Notes under the pieces: model-generated
What the model saw: only the letters and a program-made list of their open reading frames with translations
What the model was told of the DNA's origin: nothing
The model's database searches: none
Made by a program: the position numbers and the translations under genes
Part shown: positions 52,174 through 61,610 of the stretch, one piece after another
How positions within the stretch are numbered: the first letter of the stretch is position 1
How the letters are laid out: every line of letters begins with the position of its first letter
Assembly (NCBI GenBank): GCA_032054765.1
Contig: DAMBSC010000023.1
Span: 1 to 64,000 of the forward strand
Source: DFXE01 sp032054765
GTDB lineage: Bacteria > Bacteroidota > Bacteroidia > Bacteroidales > Tannerellaceae
DNA: 64,000 bases
Reading direction: 5' to 3'

Positions 52174-55100
52174 TTAGAAACCAATTCTTAGTCCCATAGT
52201 ATATGATCTGGGGTTAGGAATAACTCCCATCTCTATACCTTGTGTTCTGGCATCTCTCGCACTGGTGATTTCAGGGTCATAACCCGGGAAGCTGGTTATC
52301 GTGAATAGGTTTTGTCCACTTACATATACTTCCAGATTATCAATGTACAATTTACTCAGGAGTCTTCGTGGAATATTGTAACCGATAGAAAGGTTTTTCA
52401 GCTTAACAAAGCTTCCGTTATAGACAAACCTGCTACTGTTATGATAATTTGCCGAAGTACCACCCAGTACCGGAATATCGGTTTCATTTTCCGGTGTCCA
52501 TACATTTAAAGCATCTTTTATTGTTGCATTTCTTGCCATACCATGTCCACCCCACATTGTTCCCAACGTTTGAGAGAAAATGTCGTTTCCAGCCATTCCC
52601 TGGAACATGAAGCTCAATGTGAAATCTTTATATTTGAAATCATTTATAAATCCGTATGTAACGTCGGGAGTACCATTGCCGATAACCACCCTGTCTTCAG
52701 GTGTATAAGCATTGTCACCATTCTTATCTAAGTATTTTGCATCACCCGGCTTCATACCATATTTAGCAGCTTCTGCAGCTTCGTTGGATTTCCATGTACC
52801 GAGGAATTCATACCCGTAGAAATTACCTAAGGCTTTACCTACAATAAGACGGCTGACTTCTGCACCAAAGCCTCCGATTCCACTGACCGGAAGATCGTCT
52901 TCCCCCATCAGGTCTTTTACCTTATTACGATTGAAAGAAACTGTCAGGAATGTATTCCAGGAAAAATCTTTTGTTGAAACCGGAACGCCTCCAAAGGATA
53001 ACTCAAGCCCCCTGTTGTTCAATTTTCCCATATTCCTTTTATACTCGCCACCTCCCATATAGAATGGTGCGGCATAGTTATACAATAGGTCGTCGATGTT
53101 CTTATTGTAGAAGTCTGCAGTGAAGGTGAATTTCCCATTCCATAATACAAGGTCTAAACCTACATCTACCTGCTTGGAGTGTTCCCATACCAACTTTTTA
53201 GAAACAGCTGTTCCCAAACCTGTGGTGGTTGTGGACGCTACACCATCAAAGAAATAGGCGCTTCCGGTAGCAATCTGAGCGATTGTTGAGTAGGCGTCTA
53301 CTGCCTGATTTCCTGTTTCACCATAACTGGCACGAAGTTTAAGTCCTGAGATAACAGGATGATCTTCTAAGAAACTTTCCCGTGCTATATTCCAGGCTAC
53401 TGCTGCAGATGGAAAATTATCGTATTTCTCTGTTAACTTGGAAGAACCGTCGCGTCTGAAACTTAATGTTAACAAATAACGATCTTTATACCCGTAGTTT
53501 ATTCTGGCCATGTATGATTGCATTGCATCTGAAGAATAATCGGAATACGTTTCCTGATTTCCTCCTAATCGTAAGTTCCAATATTCCAATGCTGTAGTCG
53601 ACAGGTTTTTAGATAATCCTCTGTGGGATTTGTTTTCATATCTACTTTGCTCATATAATAATGTAGCAGTTAAATGATGATCGCCGAATATTTTATCATA
53701 CGTAAGGAAGTTACTGTTTTGGAAGGAATACCAGCTATCGGAATTGATTTCAGCCCGGGTAACACCACCTAATGCTTCACTACTGTTAGGACCTCTGTAG
53801 GACTGGTCGAATTTAGAACCGGTAGCATAGGTGTTATTAGAAGTAAAGGTAAGACCGTCAATGATTTTGAAAACCAAAACTCCTGTACCTACTGTTCTTT
53901 TACTGCTCGTATCATCTTTCCTATTCTCCAGTTCTGCAACAGGGTTATAACCGTTTGAACCCCATTGGGAAGTCAGGTTATAATTTCCTTCCGCATTATA
54001 AACCGGCATAGTCGGGTCGAATATATTTCCGGATGAGAACGGATCGTAGATATCACCTTCAAAGTTATTATTCCGGCTTTTAGGCTGGTGGTATGCCAAA
54101 TTGAATTTAAGATCCAGACGGCTGCTTGCTTTAATATCCAGATTAGCTCTTACATTCGTATTTGTATACCATTGATTCATTAGTAAACCTTGTTGATTCA
54201 GGCGATTGAATGAAATTCTGTAGCGAACAGCTTCTGTTCCTCCCGAAAGACTCAAATCATAATTTTGTGTCCAGGGGCTACGTCCTACCTCATCATGCCA
54301 GTCAGTTCCGCCGGTTCTTCTTAATTCATCGATCTGTGCGTCGCTAAAAGCTCCTGCCTGATAATATTTGTTTATACTTTGTGCAAACTCAGCAGCAGAC
54401 ATTTGGTCTATCTTTTTAGGTAACTCCGATTTGCTGAACCAGGTATTGAAATTGATTTTCATTTTACCTGTTTCACCTGATTTGGTAGTTATCAATACAA
54501 CTCCGTTTGTCGCTCTTGAACCGTAAATTGCCGTTGCCGAAGCGTCTTTCAATATTTCTACAGAAGCAATATCATTGGGGTTCAATGTTGCTATTTCACC
54601 ACCGATATGACCGTCAATTACATATAAAGGATTGTTCCCTCCGGTAATAGAGTTAGCCCCCCTTATCTTAACTTCCATTCCTTTTCCCGGCTGACCACTG
54701 CTACTTACAACCTGCACACCAGGAGTTGTACCCTGCAAAGCCTGCTCGAAACGGGTAATAGGCCTTTTTGTTAATTCATCGGCTTTTACCGTGCTTACCG
54801 CGCCGGTTACATCCGATTTCCTTTGCACACCATACCCGATAGCCACAATTTCATCCAATCCTATGGCATCTTCTTCCATAGTGACGTTGACCACTTGTTT
54901 CCCGGCTACGGATATTTCCTGAGTTTTCATTCCTATAAAAGAGAAAACCAATGTCCCATTATTGGGAACATTACTTAATGTGTAGTTTCCATCAAAGTCA
55001 GTTGTTGTACCGGTGGTTGTTCCTTTTACAACGATGCTAACGCCGGGTAGACCCTCTCCAAATTTATCGGTTACTACACCGTTAATTATTCGATCCTGTG

Positions 55101-55239
55101 TGACTTCATTTGGGTTAGGTAAGTCTGAAACAGGAGGTGCAGCTGAAACTTGCATTGCAAATGTGGCAAAAAGCATAATAGCTAAAATACAAGTTTTTTG
55201 AAAAAAATGTTTTTCTTTTGCTAACAGATTCTTTTTCAT
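52174..55239 (-). CDS. susC: SusC-like TonB-dependent transporter
   Basis: A 1021-residue outer-membrane transporter. After the signal peptide a carboxypeptidase-like domain (about 70-145; VVTDKFGEGLPGVSIVVKG) precedes the plug (DEIVAIGYGVQRKSDVTG, then DASATAIYGSRATNGVVLITTK) and a 22-strand barrel. Such proteins import oligosaccharides released at the surface, powered by TonB. The ATG at 55239 is chosen for its normal signal peptide; 55299 is an alternative adding 20 residues. The gene heads the minus-strand set ending at 36492. Confidence 0.93.
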   Translation of the reverse strand: MKKNLLAKEKHFFQKTCILAIMLFATFAMQVSAAPPVSDLPNPNEVTQDRIINGVVTDKFGEGLPGVSIVVKGTTTGTTTDFDGNYTLSNVPNNGTLVFSFIGMKTQEISVAGKQVVNVTMEEDAIGLDEIVAIGYGVQRKSDVTGAVSTVKADELTKRPITRFEQALQGTTPGVQVVSSSGQPGKGMEVKIRGANSITGGNNPLYVIDGHIGGEIATLNPNDIASVEILKDASATAIYGSRATNGVVLITTKSGETGKMKINFNTWFSKSELPKKIDQMSAAEFAQSINKYYQAGAFSDAQIDELRRTGGTDWHDEVGRSPWTQNYDLSLSGGTEAVRYRISFNRLNQQGLLMNQWYTNTNVRANLDIKASSRLDLKFNLAYHQPKSRNNNFEGDIYDPFSSGNIFDPTMPVYNAEGNYNLTSQWGSNGYNPVAELENRKDDTSSKRTVGTGVLVFKIIDGLTFTSNNTYATGSKFDQSYRGPNSSEALGGVTRAEINSDSWYSFQNSNFLTYDKIFGDHHLTATLLYEQSRYENKSHRGLSKNLSTTALEYWNLRLGGNQETYSDYSSDAMQSYMARINYGYKDRYLLTLSFRRDGSSKLTEKYDNFPSAAVAWNIARESFLEDHPVISGLKLRASYGETGNQAVDAYSTIAQIATGSAYFFDGVASTTTTGLGTAVSKKLVWEHSKQVDVGLDLVLWNGKFTFTADFYNKNIDDLLYNYAAPFYMGGGEYKRNMGKLNNRGLELSFGGVPVSTKDFSWNTFLTVSFNRNKVKDLMGEDDLPVSGIGGFGAEVSRLIVGKALGNFYGYEFLGTWKSNEAAEAAKYGMKPGDAKYLDKNGDNAYTPEDRVVIGNGTPDVTYGFINDFKYKDFTLSFMFQGMAGNDIFSQTLGTMWGGHGMARNATIKDALNVWTPENETDIPVLGGTSANYHNSSRFVYNGSFVKLKNLSIGYNIPRRLLSKLYIDNLEVYVSGQNLFTITSFPGYDPEITSARDARTQGIEMGVIPNPRSYTMGLRIGF

Positions 55240-55538
55240 GTTTTTCAAATTGATTTTAATAAGATTATATCCAAAAGTTGATTTTATGCGTTTATACATA
55301 ATTTTAGAGTTGATAGGTGATTAACTATTGCATAGGCATACTATTTAAAATTGTTTGTAATTGTTAGCAAATTAAAAAAGAAGTAATTAACAGATAGGTT
55401 AATTTTATACAACAAAGCACATAATATATGATTAATTTTGTATTAATATCGCAACTAATTAAGTTTTACTATTAGTAAATACCTATTAACTACCGGATCA
55501 ATTTTGATACTGGAATAAGTGCGTAAACATTGGCGTAA

Positions 55539-58088
55539 TCAGACAAACTTATTGAATGAATGGGGATAAGGACTCCCCATCAGTTTTTCATAATCCTTTG
55601 CAAAGAGGTCGAAAGATTGCTTTGCTATACTTTTTTTCCCGGTTAAGCTTAGTATCGAACATTTGACAATCATTGCTTCTTCATTCAAAGGATCAATGCT
55701 GAGGAGTAGTTCCGCAATATGATAGCGGATGTTAATATTAGTTTGGCTTTCGGAAGTATTTAACAATGAACTAAATATATCTATAATATCTTTTGAAAAA
55801 TTAGATTTATAAAAGGTAAGCCAGTTTGAATGTGTGTTAGGCAAGAGTTCTCCCCTATTAATTAATCCTAAAAGCCTGAAGATTTCATCTGCGGAAAGAA
55901 TATTTGATCTGGATTTAGCTATTAATTCCAGTATTTCCAAATAATCGCAATATATGCTCTCTCCAAATGATATATTCCATAAAGAATTTTTGTTTGTAAC
56001 TTCGAGACCATTACCGATTTCTTCCAGGATCGACCTTAATTTACTTATATTTACATTTCTGTTATTACGCGCACTGTCGCCTGTTTTATCGTACCATAAA
56101 ACTTCGTCCAATTTTGCGGATGTAACCCCTTTTCTCTCTTTTACCGAATTAAATAATAAGAATAGGAAAAGTTGTTTTAAAGTAGGAGAAAAAGAAGAAG
56201 TTATATTCTCTCCATTTTTATTAAAGACCTGAAAACCTCCTAATAAATAAATAGCTGAAATCTGGCTTTGGTCTATAACAGGTAAAGGCTCTATATTCAC
56301 CTTTTTGGGGGTTGCAGGAGAAATGGCAAGAATGGTTTTCTTTTTCTTTATAAACAGGGTAATAAGTACTACTAATAGGACAAGAAAAATTATTCCAATA
56401 ATGAGAATAAAAGATATATTACCGCCTGTCGGCATATCCTGTAAAATATCAGTTGTCATTAGAGGAGGATAAGCAATCGCATATAAAGCAATATTGTTAT
56501 TATGTGCTATTACAGCTATCAAATCAGATTTTTCTTCATTCAGGTATAGGTAAGACCATGTTTCGGAATCACGGAATTTAAAAGGGATACTGTCGCCAAC
56601 AATAGCCATTTGTGGTTCAGAAATAGCAAACCGCCCTAATTGCAGATATGAATCGTAGTAACCATTATTGAATAGTAGTGTATAAAAATTATCATTAAAA
56701 GGATCAACTACCAATGTTTCGGACGGAACGAAAGGTGATTTTGGAGAGGGAAGTGTCCATAGAGGAGTAAAGGAATGGTTGGTTAAGTCAAATTCATATA
56801 AATCATAATAGGAACGGGGGGATAACTCCTGCCTGCCGGATTTGCTGCCATATCCTCCAAAGACCAGGGCTTTTTTGTCATTTATATATCCTGCACTACT
56901 AAGATACCGGGGTGTTATCTGATCACTTCGGTCTATCTGTTTCCATTTGTTTTCCGATTTATCATAGATATTGACTATACCTTTATATCTATAGTGTCCA
57001 TAACCTAATATAGTTATAAGAGAGCTATCGATTGGAGAGATAAACTTATTATGATGTCCATAATCAGACAGGTTCATTTCCGATTGATTGTTAGACCACT
57101 CTCCTGTTTGGAGATTAAAACGACTGATCTTGGGATTTGTAAAATCGTATGACCATATTTCGTCAGTGTATTTGTTATAAATAATATCATGTCTGATTTC
57201 ATTCCGGTAAGGAGTACCTTCAGTGTATGGTATTGTATCAATTTTCAATGATCGGTAAGTAAGATGATAAACGGCTTTGTCATCAATAAAGAAAATACCT
57301 TTGTTATTATTGGGAGTAATTCCGTTTAGATTATCAACTTTTATTTCTGTCAGCTTTCTCCAATTTATGTATTTATCGATTAACCAGTTGGGGTTTTCAA
57401 CGGTTGCCTGGGCATTTTCTACGTTATCAAATACTTTATTATTAAGATGTTTACCCAACTCCCATTGCCGGAATAATTTATTCTCCTGTTTATAAATGGA
57501 TATATTTTTTATACTCATTGGGCAGACATCCGTACTATAGAAGCTGGGAGCTTTACAGGCCCCAAAATGCATCTGGAAATTTTTTAAACGAGTTATATCT
57601 GGAGATTGGATTTCCTGTTTTCTTTCATTAAAAGAAGTTGTGATCCTGGAATTCTTCAGATCAAAATCAATCCTGACTTTCACCCATTGGTCAAAATCGA
57701 TAGAAGGCAGGTCATACCACCGGTAACTTAAAAGTATTTCATCTTTATATACTAACCATAAATTGGAATCATCAGAGGCTAAGTTACAGACCAGGTCAAT
57801 ATTTGTGTCATTGTTTCCTATAATACGAAAGATATACCCGTAGTAGCCGTCATCTTTCCTGAAATTAACATCAAATTCAAGGGAAAAACTATTTGAAAAA
57901 CGAAATTGCTTGTCAGGAGTCAGGTTAAGTGAAGTCCTTTTATCTTGTATAACTTCGTGGGAATGAAAAAACAATCCTGATAATTCTGTCTGGCTAATAA
58001 GAGGCAACTGGCATAAAAAAAGTAAGATTATCCCTATCACAAATGATCGTGTCACACGTATTAAGTTTATTTCAACATCAGTTTCCAA
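55539..58088 (-). CDS. Second membrane-spanning LamG/Kelch/BTAD regulator
   Basis: An 849-residue paralogue of the 33548-36124 protein. Signal peptide, a LamG-like domain containing RTSLNLTPDK, a Kelch-like propeller (ITILGYGHYRYKG, LVFGGYGSKSG), a TM helix near 556-579 followed by KKKK, then the winged-helix-like AIYLLGGFQVFNKNGENIT and a BTAD/TPR-like C-terminus with LWYDKTGDSARNNRNVN. It lies 300 bp upstream of susC on the same strand, where a glycan-locus activator is normally found. The start is TTG at 58088; a GTG at 58055 gives a neater signal peptide and may be the true start. Confidence 0.8.
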   Translation of the reverse strand: METDVEINLIRVTRSFVIGIILLFLCQLPLISQTELSGLFFHSHEVIQDKRTSLNLTPDKQFRFSNSFSLEFDVNFRKDDGYYGYIFRIIGNNDTNIDLVCNLASDDSNLWLVYKDEILLSYRWYDLPSIDFDQWVKVRIDFDLKNSRITTSFNERKQEIQSPDITRLKNFQMHFGACKAPSFYSTDVCPMSIKNISIYKQENKLFRQWELGKHLNNKVFDNVENAQATVENPNWLIDKYINWRKLTEIKVDNLNGITPNNNKGIFFIDDKAVYHLTYRSLKIDTIPYTEGTPYRNEIRHDIIYNKYTDEIWSYDFTNPKISRFNLQTGEWSNNQSEMNLSDYGHHNKFISPIDSSLITILGYGHYRYKGIVNIYDKSENKWKQIDRSDQITPRYLSSAGYINDKKALVFGGYGSKSGRQELSPRSYYDLYEFDLTNHSFTPLWTLPSPKSPFVPSETLVVDPFNDNFYTLLFNNGYYDSYLQLGRFAISEPQMAIVGDSIPFKFRDSETWSYLYLNEEKSDLIAVIAHNNNIALYAIAYPPLMTTDILQDMPTGGNISFILIIGIIFLVLLVVLITLFIKKKKTILAISPATPKKVNIEPLPVIDQSQISAIYLLGGFQVFNKNGENITSSFSPTLKQLFLFLLFNSVKERKGVTSAKLDEVLWYDKTGDSARNNRNVNISKLRSILEEIGNGLEVTNKNSLWNISFGESIYCDYLEILELIAKSRSNILSADEIFRLLGLINRGELLPNTHSNWLTFYKSNFSKDIIDIFSSLLNTSESQTNINIRYHIAELLLSIDPLNEEAMIVKCSILSLTGKKSIAKQSFDLFAKDYEKLMGSPYPHSFNKFV

Positions 58089-58188
58089 AAATAGACATTA
58101 TTGTTGAATTTAGACTAAAAGAATAGTATTAATCGTATTTTAATAAGATATTAATTGTATTGTTAGTAATCTGTTAATAGACCGCGGT

Positions 58189-58196
58189 TACTTTTG
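58189..58196 (+). promoter_or_regulatory. Candidate -7 box of the GH92 gene
   Basis: TACTTTTG matches TAnnTTTG and would place the transcript start near 58203, 48 nt before the ATG. No clear -33 element. Confidence 0.4.
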
Positions 58197-58250
58197 AGTA
58201 ATTAAAAAACCTATCATATAATACACTGAAATACATAAAAAAATAACATT

Positions 58251-60518
58251 ATGAGATCATTGAAAAAAGTAATCATTCTCTTTTCTTTTGCCCTGTGTGT
58301 TTGCTTTCTGAATATACAGGCACAGGAAAAACAACCGGTGGATTATGTAAATCCATATATGGGTAATATCAGTCACTTATTAGTACCGACGTATCCAACG
58401 ATTCATTTGCCGAACAGTATGTTGCGGGTATATCCGGAGCGTGCTGATTTTACAGGAGATGTATTAAACGGATTACCATTGATCGTAACCAGCCACCGGG
58501 GAAGTTCGGCCTTTAATCTGAGCCCTTATCAGGGAGAAGAAATAGGAATTAAACCGGTTATACCATTCAGTTATGATCAGGAAAAGCTCAAGCCGTACTA
58601 TTATGAAGTATTTTTAGATGATCAACTCACTCATGTAAAATATGCACCTTCCTATCAGTCTGCCATATATCAAATCGAATTTACGCAGAAAGATAAGCCG
58701 GTTTACCTGATACTGAATTCAAAAAATGGACAGATGAAGGTGAGTGGCAATACCGCTACCGGATATCAACAATTAGAAAATAACACACGGGTATATCTTT
58801 ATCTTGAAAGCGAAGCGATCCCTCAGCAAACAGGTGTATGGAAGGAACAAACATTCCATAAAAATGAGTCGGAAACGCAGGGGAATAATGCCTGTATTGC
58901 AATGTATTACGGAAATCAACCACAGACATTGAAAGTACGTTACGGTATCTCTTTTATTAGTGAAGAACAGGCAAAAAATAACCTGAAACGTGAAGTGAAT
59001 AATTATGATGTTCAATACCTTGCCAATAAAGCCCGTAATGTATGGAATGAAGCATTAGGTAAGATTGAAGTGAAAGGCAATTGCGATACTGATAAAACAG
59101 TATTCTATACATCGTTCTATCGTTGCTACGAACGTCCGGTTTGTATCAGTGAAGATGGCCGTTATTTCAGCGCTTTTGACGGAAAAGTACATGAAGATAA
59201 GGGAACTCCTTTTTATACGGATGACTGGATATGGGATACCTACCGGGCAACTCACCCATTACGTGTATTAATAGATGCCAAAGTTGAAGAAGATGTTATC
59301 AATTCGTTTTTATTAATGGCAGAGCAGATGGGTAAATACTGGATGCCTACCTTCCCTGAAATCACAGGGGATTCACGCCGGATGAATTCAAACCATGCTG
59401 TCGCTACAGTGGCTGATGCTTATGTAAAAGGGCTACGCGGTTTTGATCTGGAGAAAGCCTATATGAGCTGTAAAAAAGGAATTGAAGAAAAAACTTTAAT
59501 ACCCTGGTCGGGAGCGCCTGCCGGGTGGTTAGACGATTTTTACAAAAAGAACGGATATATACCGGCACTGGCTCCAGGTGAAAAAGAAACTGTACCCAAT
59601 GTTAATACTTATGAAAAAAGGCAACCCATAGCGGTAACATTAGGAACAGCCTACGACCAGTGGTGTTTGAGCCGTATTGCCGGTTTCTTAAATAAGAAAG
59701 AAGAAGAAAAGTATTATATGAAATGTGCATTAAATTATAAGAATGTATATAATGCGGAAACAGCTTTCTTCCACCCGAAAGATAAAGACGGGAAGTTTAT
59801 CGAACCATTAGATTACAGTTTTGACGGAGGCATGGGGGCACGTGAATATTATGGTGAAAACAATGGTTGGATTTATCGCTGGGATGTACCTCATAACGTA
59901 GCCGACCTGATTAGTATGATGGGCGGACGTGAAAAATTTATTGAAAATCTCGATGCTATGTTTGTAGAACCGTTAGGAAGAAGTAAATTCGAATTTTATG
60001 CCATGATTCCCGACCATACCGGAAATGTCGGCCAGTTCTCAATGGCTAACGAGCCCTGCCTGCATATTCCTTATTTATACAACTATGCCGGACAACCCTG
60101 GAAAACACAGAAACGTATCCATACATTGATCAACCAATGGTTTCGTAATGACTTGATGGGACTTCCCGGTGATGAAGATGGTGGCGGAACATCCGCATTT
60201 GTGGTATTCTCACAATTAGGATTTTATCCAGTGACTCCAGGTTTTGCAGCCTATAATATAGGAAGCCCTTTCTTCGAGTATGCAAAAGTTAAGTTAAGCA
60301 ATGGAAAAGTATTTGAAATCGAAGCACAAAACTATTCCGCAGAAAACAAATACATCCAGTCTGCCACGTTGAACGGAATGGCCTGGAATAAACCCTGGTT
60401 TGAACATTCGGAGATAGCAAACGGAGGTAAGCTGGTGTTGGTTATGGGCGACAAAGCTAATAAGTCATGGGGTGCCGGTGTCAACGATGTGCCTCCTTCA
60501 GCTAATATAAACAAATAA
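58251..60518 (+). CDS. GH92 alpha-mannosidase-like enzyme
   Basis: A 755-residue exported protein (hydrophobic 7-22, QAQ end). It has the GH92 pattern: an N-terminal beta-sandwich (about 30-260; VNPYMGN, LPNSMLRVYP), then an (alpha/alpha)6 barrel with FYTDDWIWDTYRATHPL, GDSRRMNSNHAVATVADAYVKG and LPGDEDGGGTSAFVVFSQLGFYPVTPG, which hold the calcium and catalytic acids. The family members are calcium-dependent exo-alpha-mannosidases (alpha-1,2 most often). It is the first gene of a plus-strand unit diverging from the second regulator, followed by the alpha/beta hydrolase 17 bp on. Confidence 0.9.
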   Translation: MRSLKKVIILFSFALCVCFLNIQAQEKQPVDYVNPYMGNISHLLVPTYPTIHLPNSMLRVYPERADFTGDVLNGLPLIVTSHRGSSAFNLSPYQGEEIGIKPVIPFSYDQEKLKPYYYEVFLDDQLTHVKYAPSYQSAIYQIEFTQKDKPVYLILNSKNGQMKVSGNTATGYQQLENNTRVYLYLESEAIPQQTGVWKEQTFHKNESETQGNNACIAMYYGNQPQTLKVRYGISFISEEQAKNNLKREVNNYDVQYLANKARNVWNEALGKIEVKGNCDTDKTVFYTSFYRCYERPVCISEDGRYFSAFDGKVHEDKGTPFYTDDWIWDTYRATHPLRVLIDAKVEEDVINSFLLMAEQMGKYWMPTFPEITGDSRRMNSNHAVATVADAYVKGLRGFDLEKAYMSCKKGIEEKTLIPWSGAPAGWLDDFYKKNGYIPALAPGEKETVPNVNTYEKRQPIAVTLGTAYDQWCLSRIAGFLNKKEEEKYYMKCALNYKNVYNAETAFFHPKDKDGKFIEPLDYSFDGGMGAREYYGENNGWIYRWDVPHNVADLISMMGGREKFIENLDAMFVEPLGRSKFEFYAMIPDHTGNVGQFSMANEPCLHIPYLYNYAGQPWKTQKRIHTLINQWFRNDLMGLPGDEDGGGTSAFVVFSQLGFYPVTPGFAAYNIGSPFFEYAKVKLSNGKVFEIEAQNYSAENKYIQSATLNGMAWNKPWFEHSEIANGGKLVLVMGDKANKSWGAGVNDVPPSANINK

Positions 60519-60535
60519 AAGCAAAACATTAAACC

Positions 60536-61459
60536 ATGAAGAAAGAAACCAACCGGACCAGGAGAGATATAGTTGCATACCTTCTCATGTCGTTTATTGT
60601 ACTTGGTTGCTACGCACAATCAGCAACCGATCCATCATTCGATATTTTTGCGAAACTGACAATAGCGGGAATAACCTATACGGTAGACGATTTTGCCGGT
60701 TATCCCTGTGCAGGCTTTACTATGGACGGACGGGAATGTAAAGTGGTTAAACCTAAGATTGCACGCAATGATTATCCCTGGATATGGCGTGCCCGTTTTT
60801 GGGGACATGAGCCGCAAACAGATATCGCTTTGCTGGAACGGGGTTACCACTTAGTATATTACGACCAAAGTGGTCTGGTGGGTAATGCCGAATGTGTGGC
60901 AAACTGGGATAAGTTCTATGCATTATTACATAATAGTGGGTTAGCACATAAGGTAGTACTCGAAGGTATGAGCCGTGGTGCGATGTATGCGCTTAACTGG
61001 GCTGCTTCCAATCCGGAAAAAGTGGCCGCAGTTTATATTGATAATCCTTTGCTGGATTGCAGGTACTTTGCTGAACAGGAAGAAGGAGAGATGACGCGCG
61101 ACCTGATAAAAGCGTACAATCTCACAGATATCAAGGCTATTGCCGATTTTAAAGGAAGCCCTACCGACAAAGTGAAAGAAATTGCCGCAGGCAGATATCC
61201 CATTCTTATTCTTTGTGCCGACGAGGACGAAGCAGTTCCATTTGAAACTATACAGGAATTCGCAAAGAAGATGGAAAATGAAAATGGAAAACTAACGATA
61301 ATGGTAAAGAAAGGGTTTAAACACCATCCGCATAGTTTTCCCAATCCTACTCCCATTGTTGATTTTATAGAGAATGCAGTCCGCTTCTTCAATCGTGACA
61401 GTGATTATTTCTTCTCTATTGATTCCTTCAACGAAAACGGTATGTCTGGCGAAAAATAA
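60536..61459 (+). CDS. Alpha/beta hydrolase, exported
   Basis: A 307-residue alpha/beta hydrolase. The nucleophile elbow is G144-M-S146-R-G148. The acid likely lies in LCADEDEAVPF and the histidine in FKHHPHSFPNP. The N-terminal hydrophobic segment (about 14-25) ends in VLGC, which may be a lipobox (Cys25). It could be an esterase removing acyl groups from the glycan attacked by GH92 and GH3. It follows GH92 by 17 bp; array C begins 12 bp after its stop. Confidence 0.85.
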   Translation: MKKETNRTRRDIVAYLLMSFIVLGCYAQSATDPSFDIFAKLTIAGITYTVDDFAGYPCAGFTMDGRECKVVKPKIARNDYPWIWRARFWGHEPQTDIALLERGYHLVYYDQSGLVGNAECVANWDKFYALLHNSGLAHKVVLEGMSRGAMYALNWAASNPEKVAAVYIDNPLLDCRYFAEQEEGEMTRDLIKAYNLTDIKAIADFKGSPTDKVKEIAAGRYPILILCADEDEAVPFETIQEFAKKMENENGKLTIMVKKGFKHHPHSFPNPTPIVDFIENAVRFFNRDSDYFFSIDSFNENGMSGEK

Positions 61460-61462
61460 CCA

Positions 61463-61571
61463 TTGGTTTTGTTGGCCGACAGTTGTCAGCCAATTAACCG
61501 ACAGTTGTCAGCCAATTGTCCGACGGCTATCAGCCAACTGTCCGATAACTGTCAGCTAACAAAAAAACCAA
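61463..61571. repeat. Four-unit 22-bp-period palindrome array C
   Basis: Four adjoining 22-bp units occupy 61472-61559. The first, TTGGCCGACAGTTGTCAGCCAA, is a near-perfect palindrome of the whole unit (shown here as TTGGC-c-GACA-gt-TGTC-a-GCCAA). Later units keep GACA/TGTC or compensated forms: unit 3 GACG-GC-TATC, unit 4 GATA-AC-TGTC. Outside, TTGGTTTT (61463-61470) and AAAACCAA (61564-61571) are inverted repeats. It starts 12 bp after a stop codon and ends 51 bp before GH3. Confidence 0.85.
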
Positions 61572-61610
61572 ATAGATAAAGCTGAATTACCACAATAAAA
61601 TAGAAACGAT

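Noticed and set aside
55300..55538. Canonical susC promoter
   Set aside because: Only a seven-of-eight match (TTAATTTG on the minus strand) was found, so no promoter is annotated.
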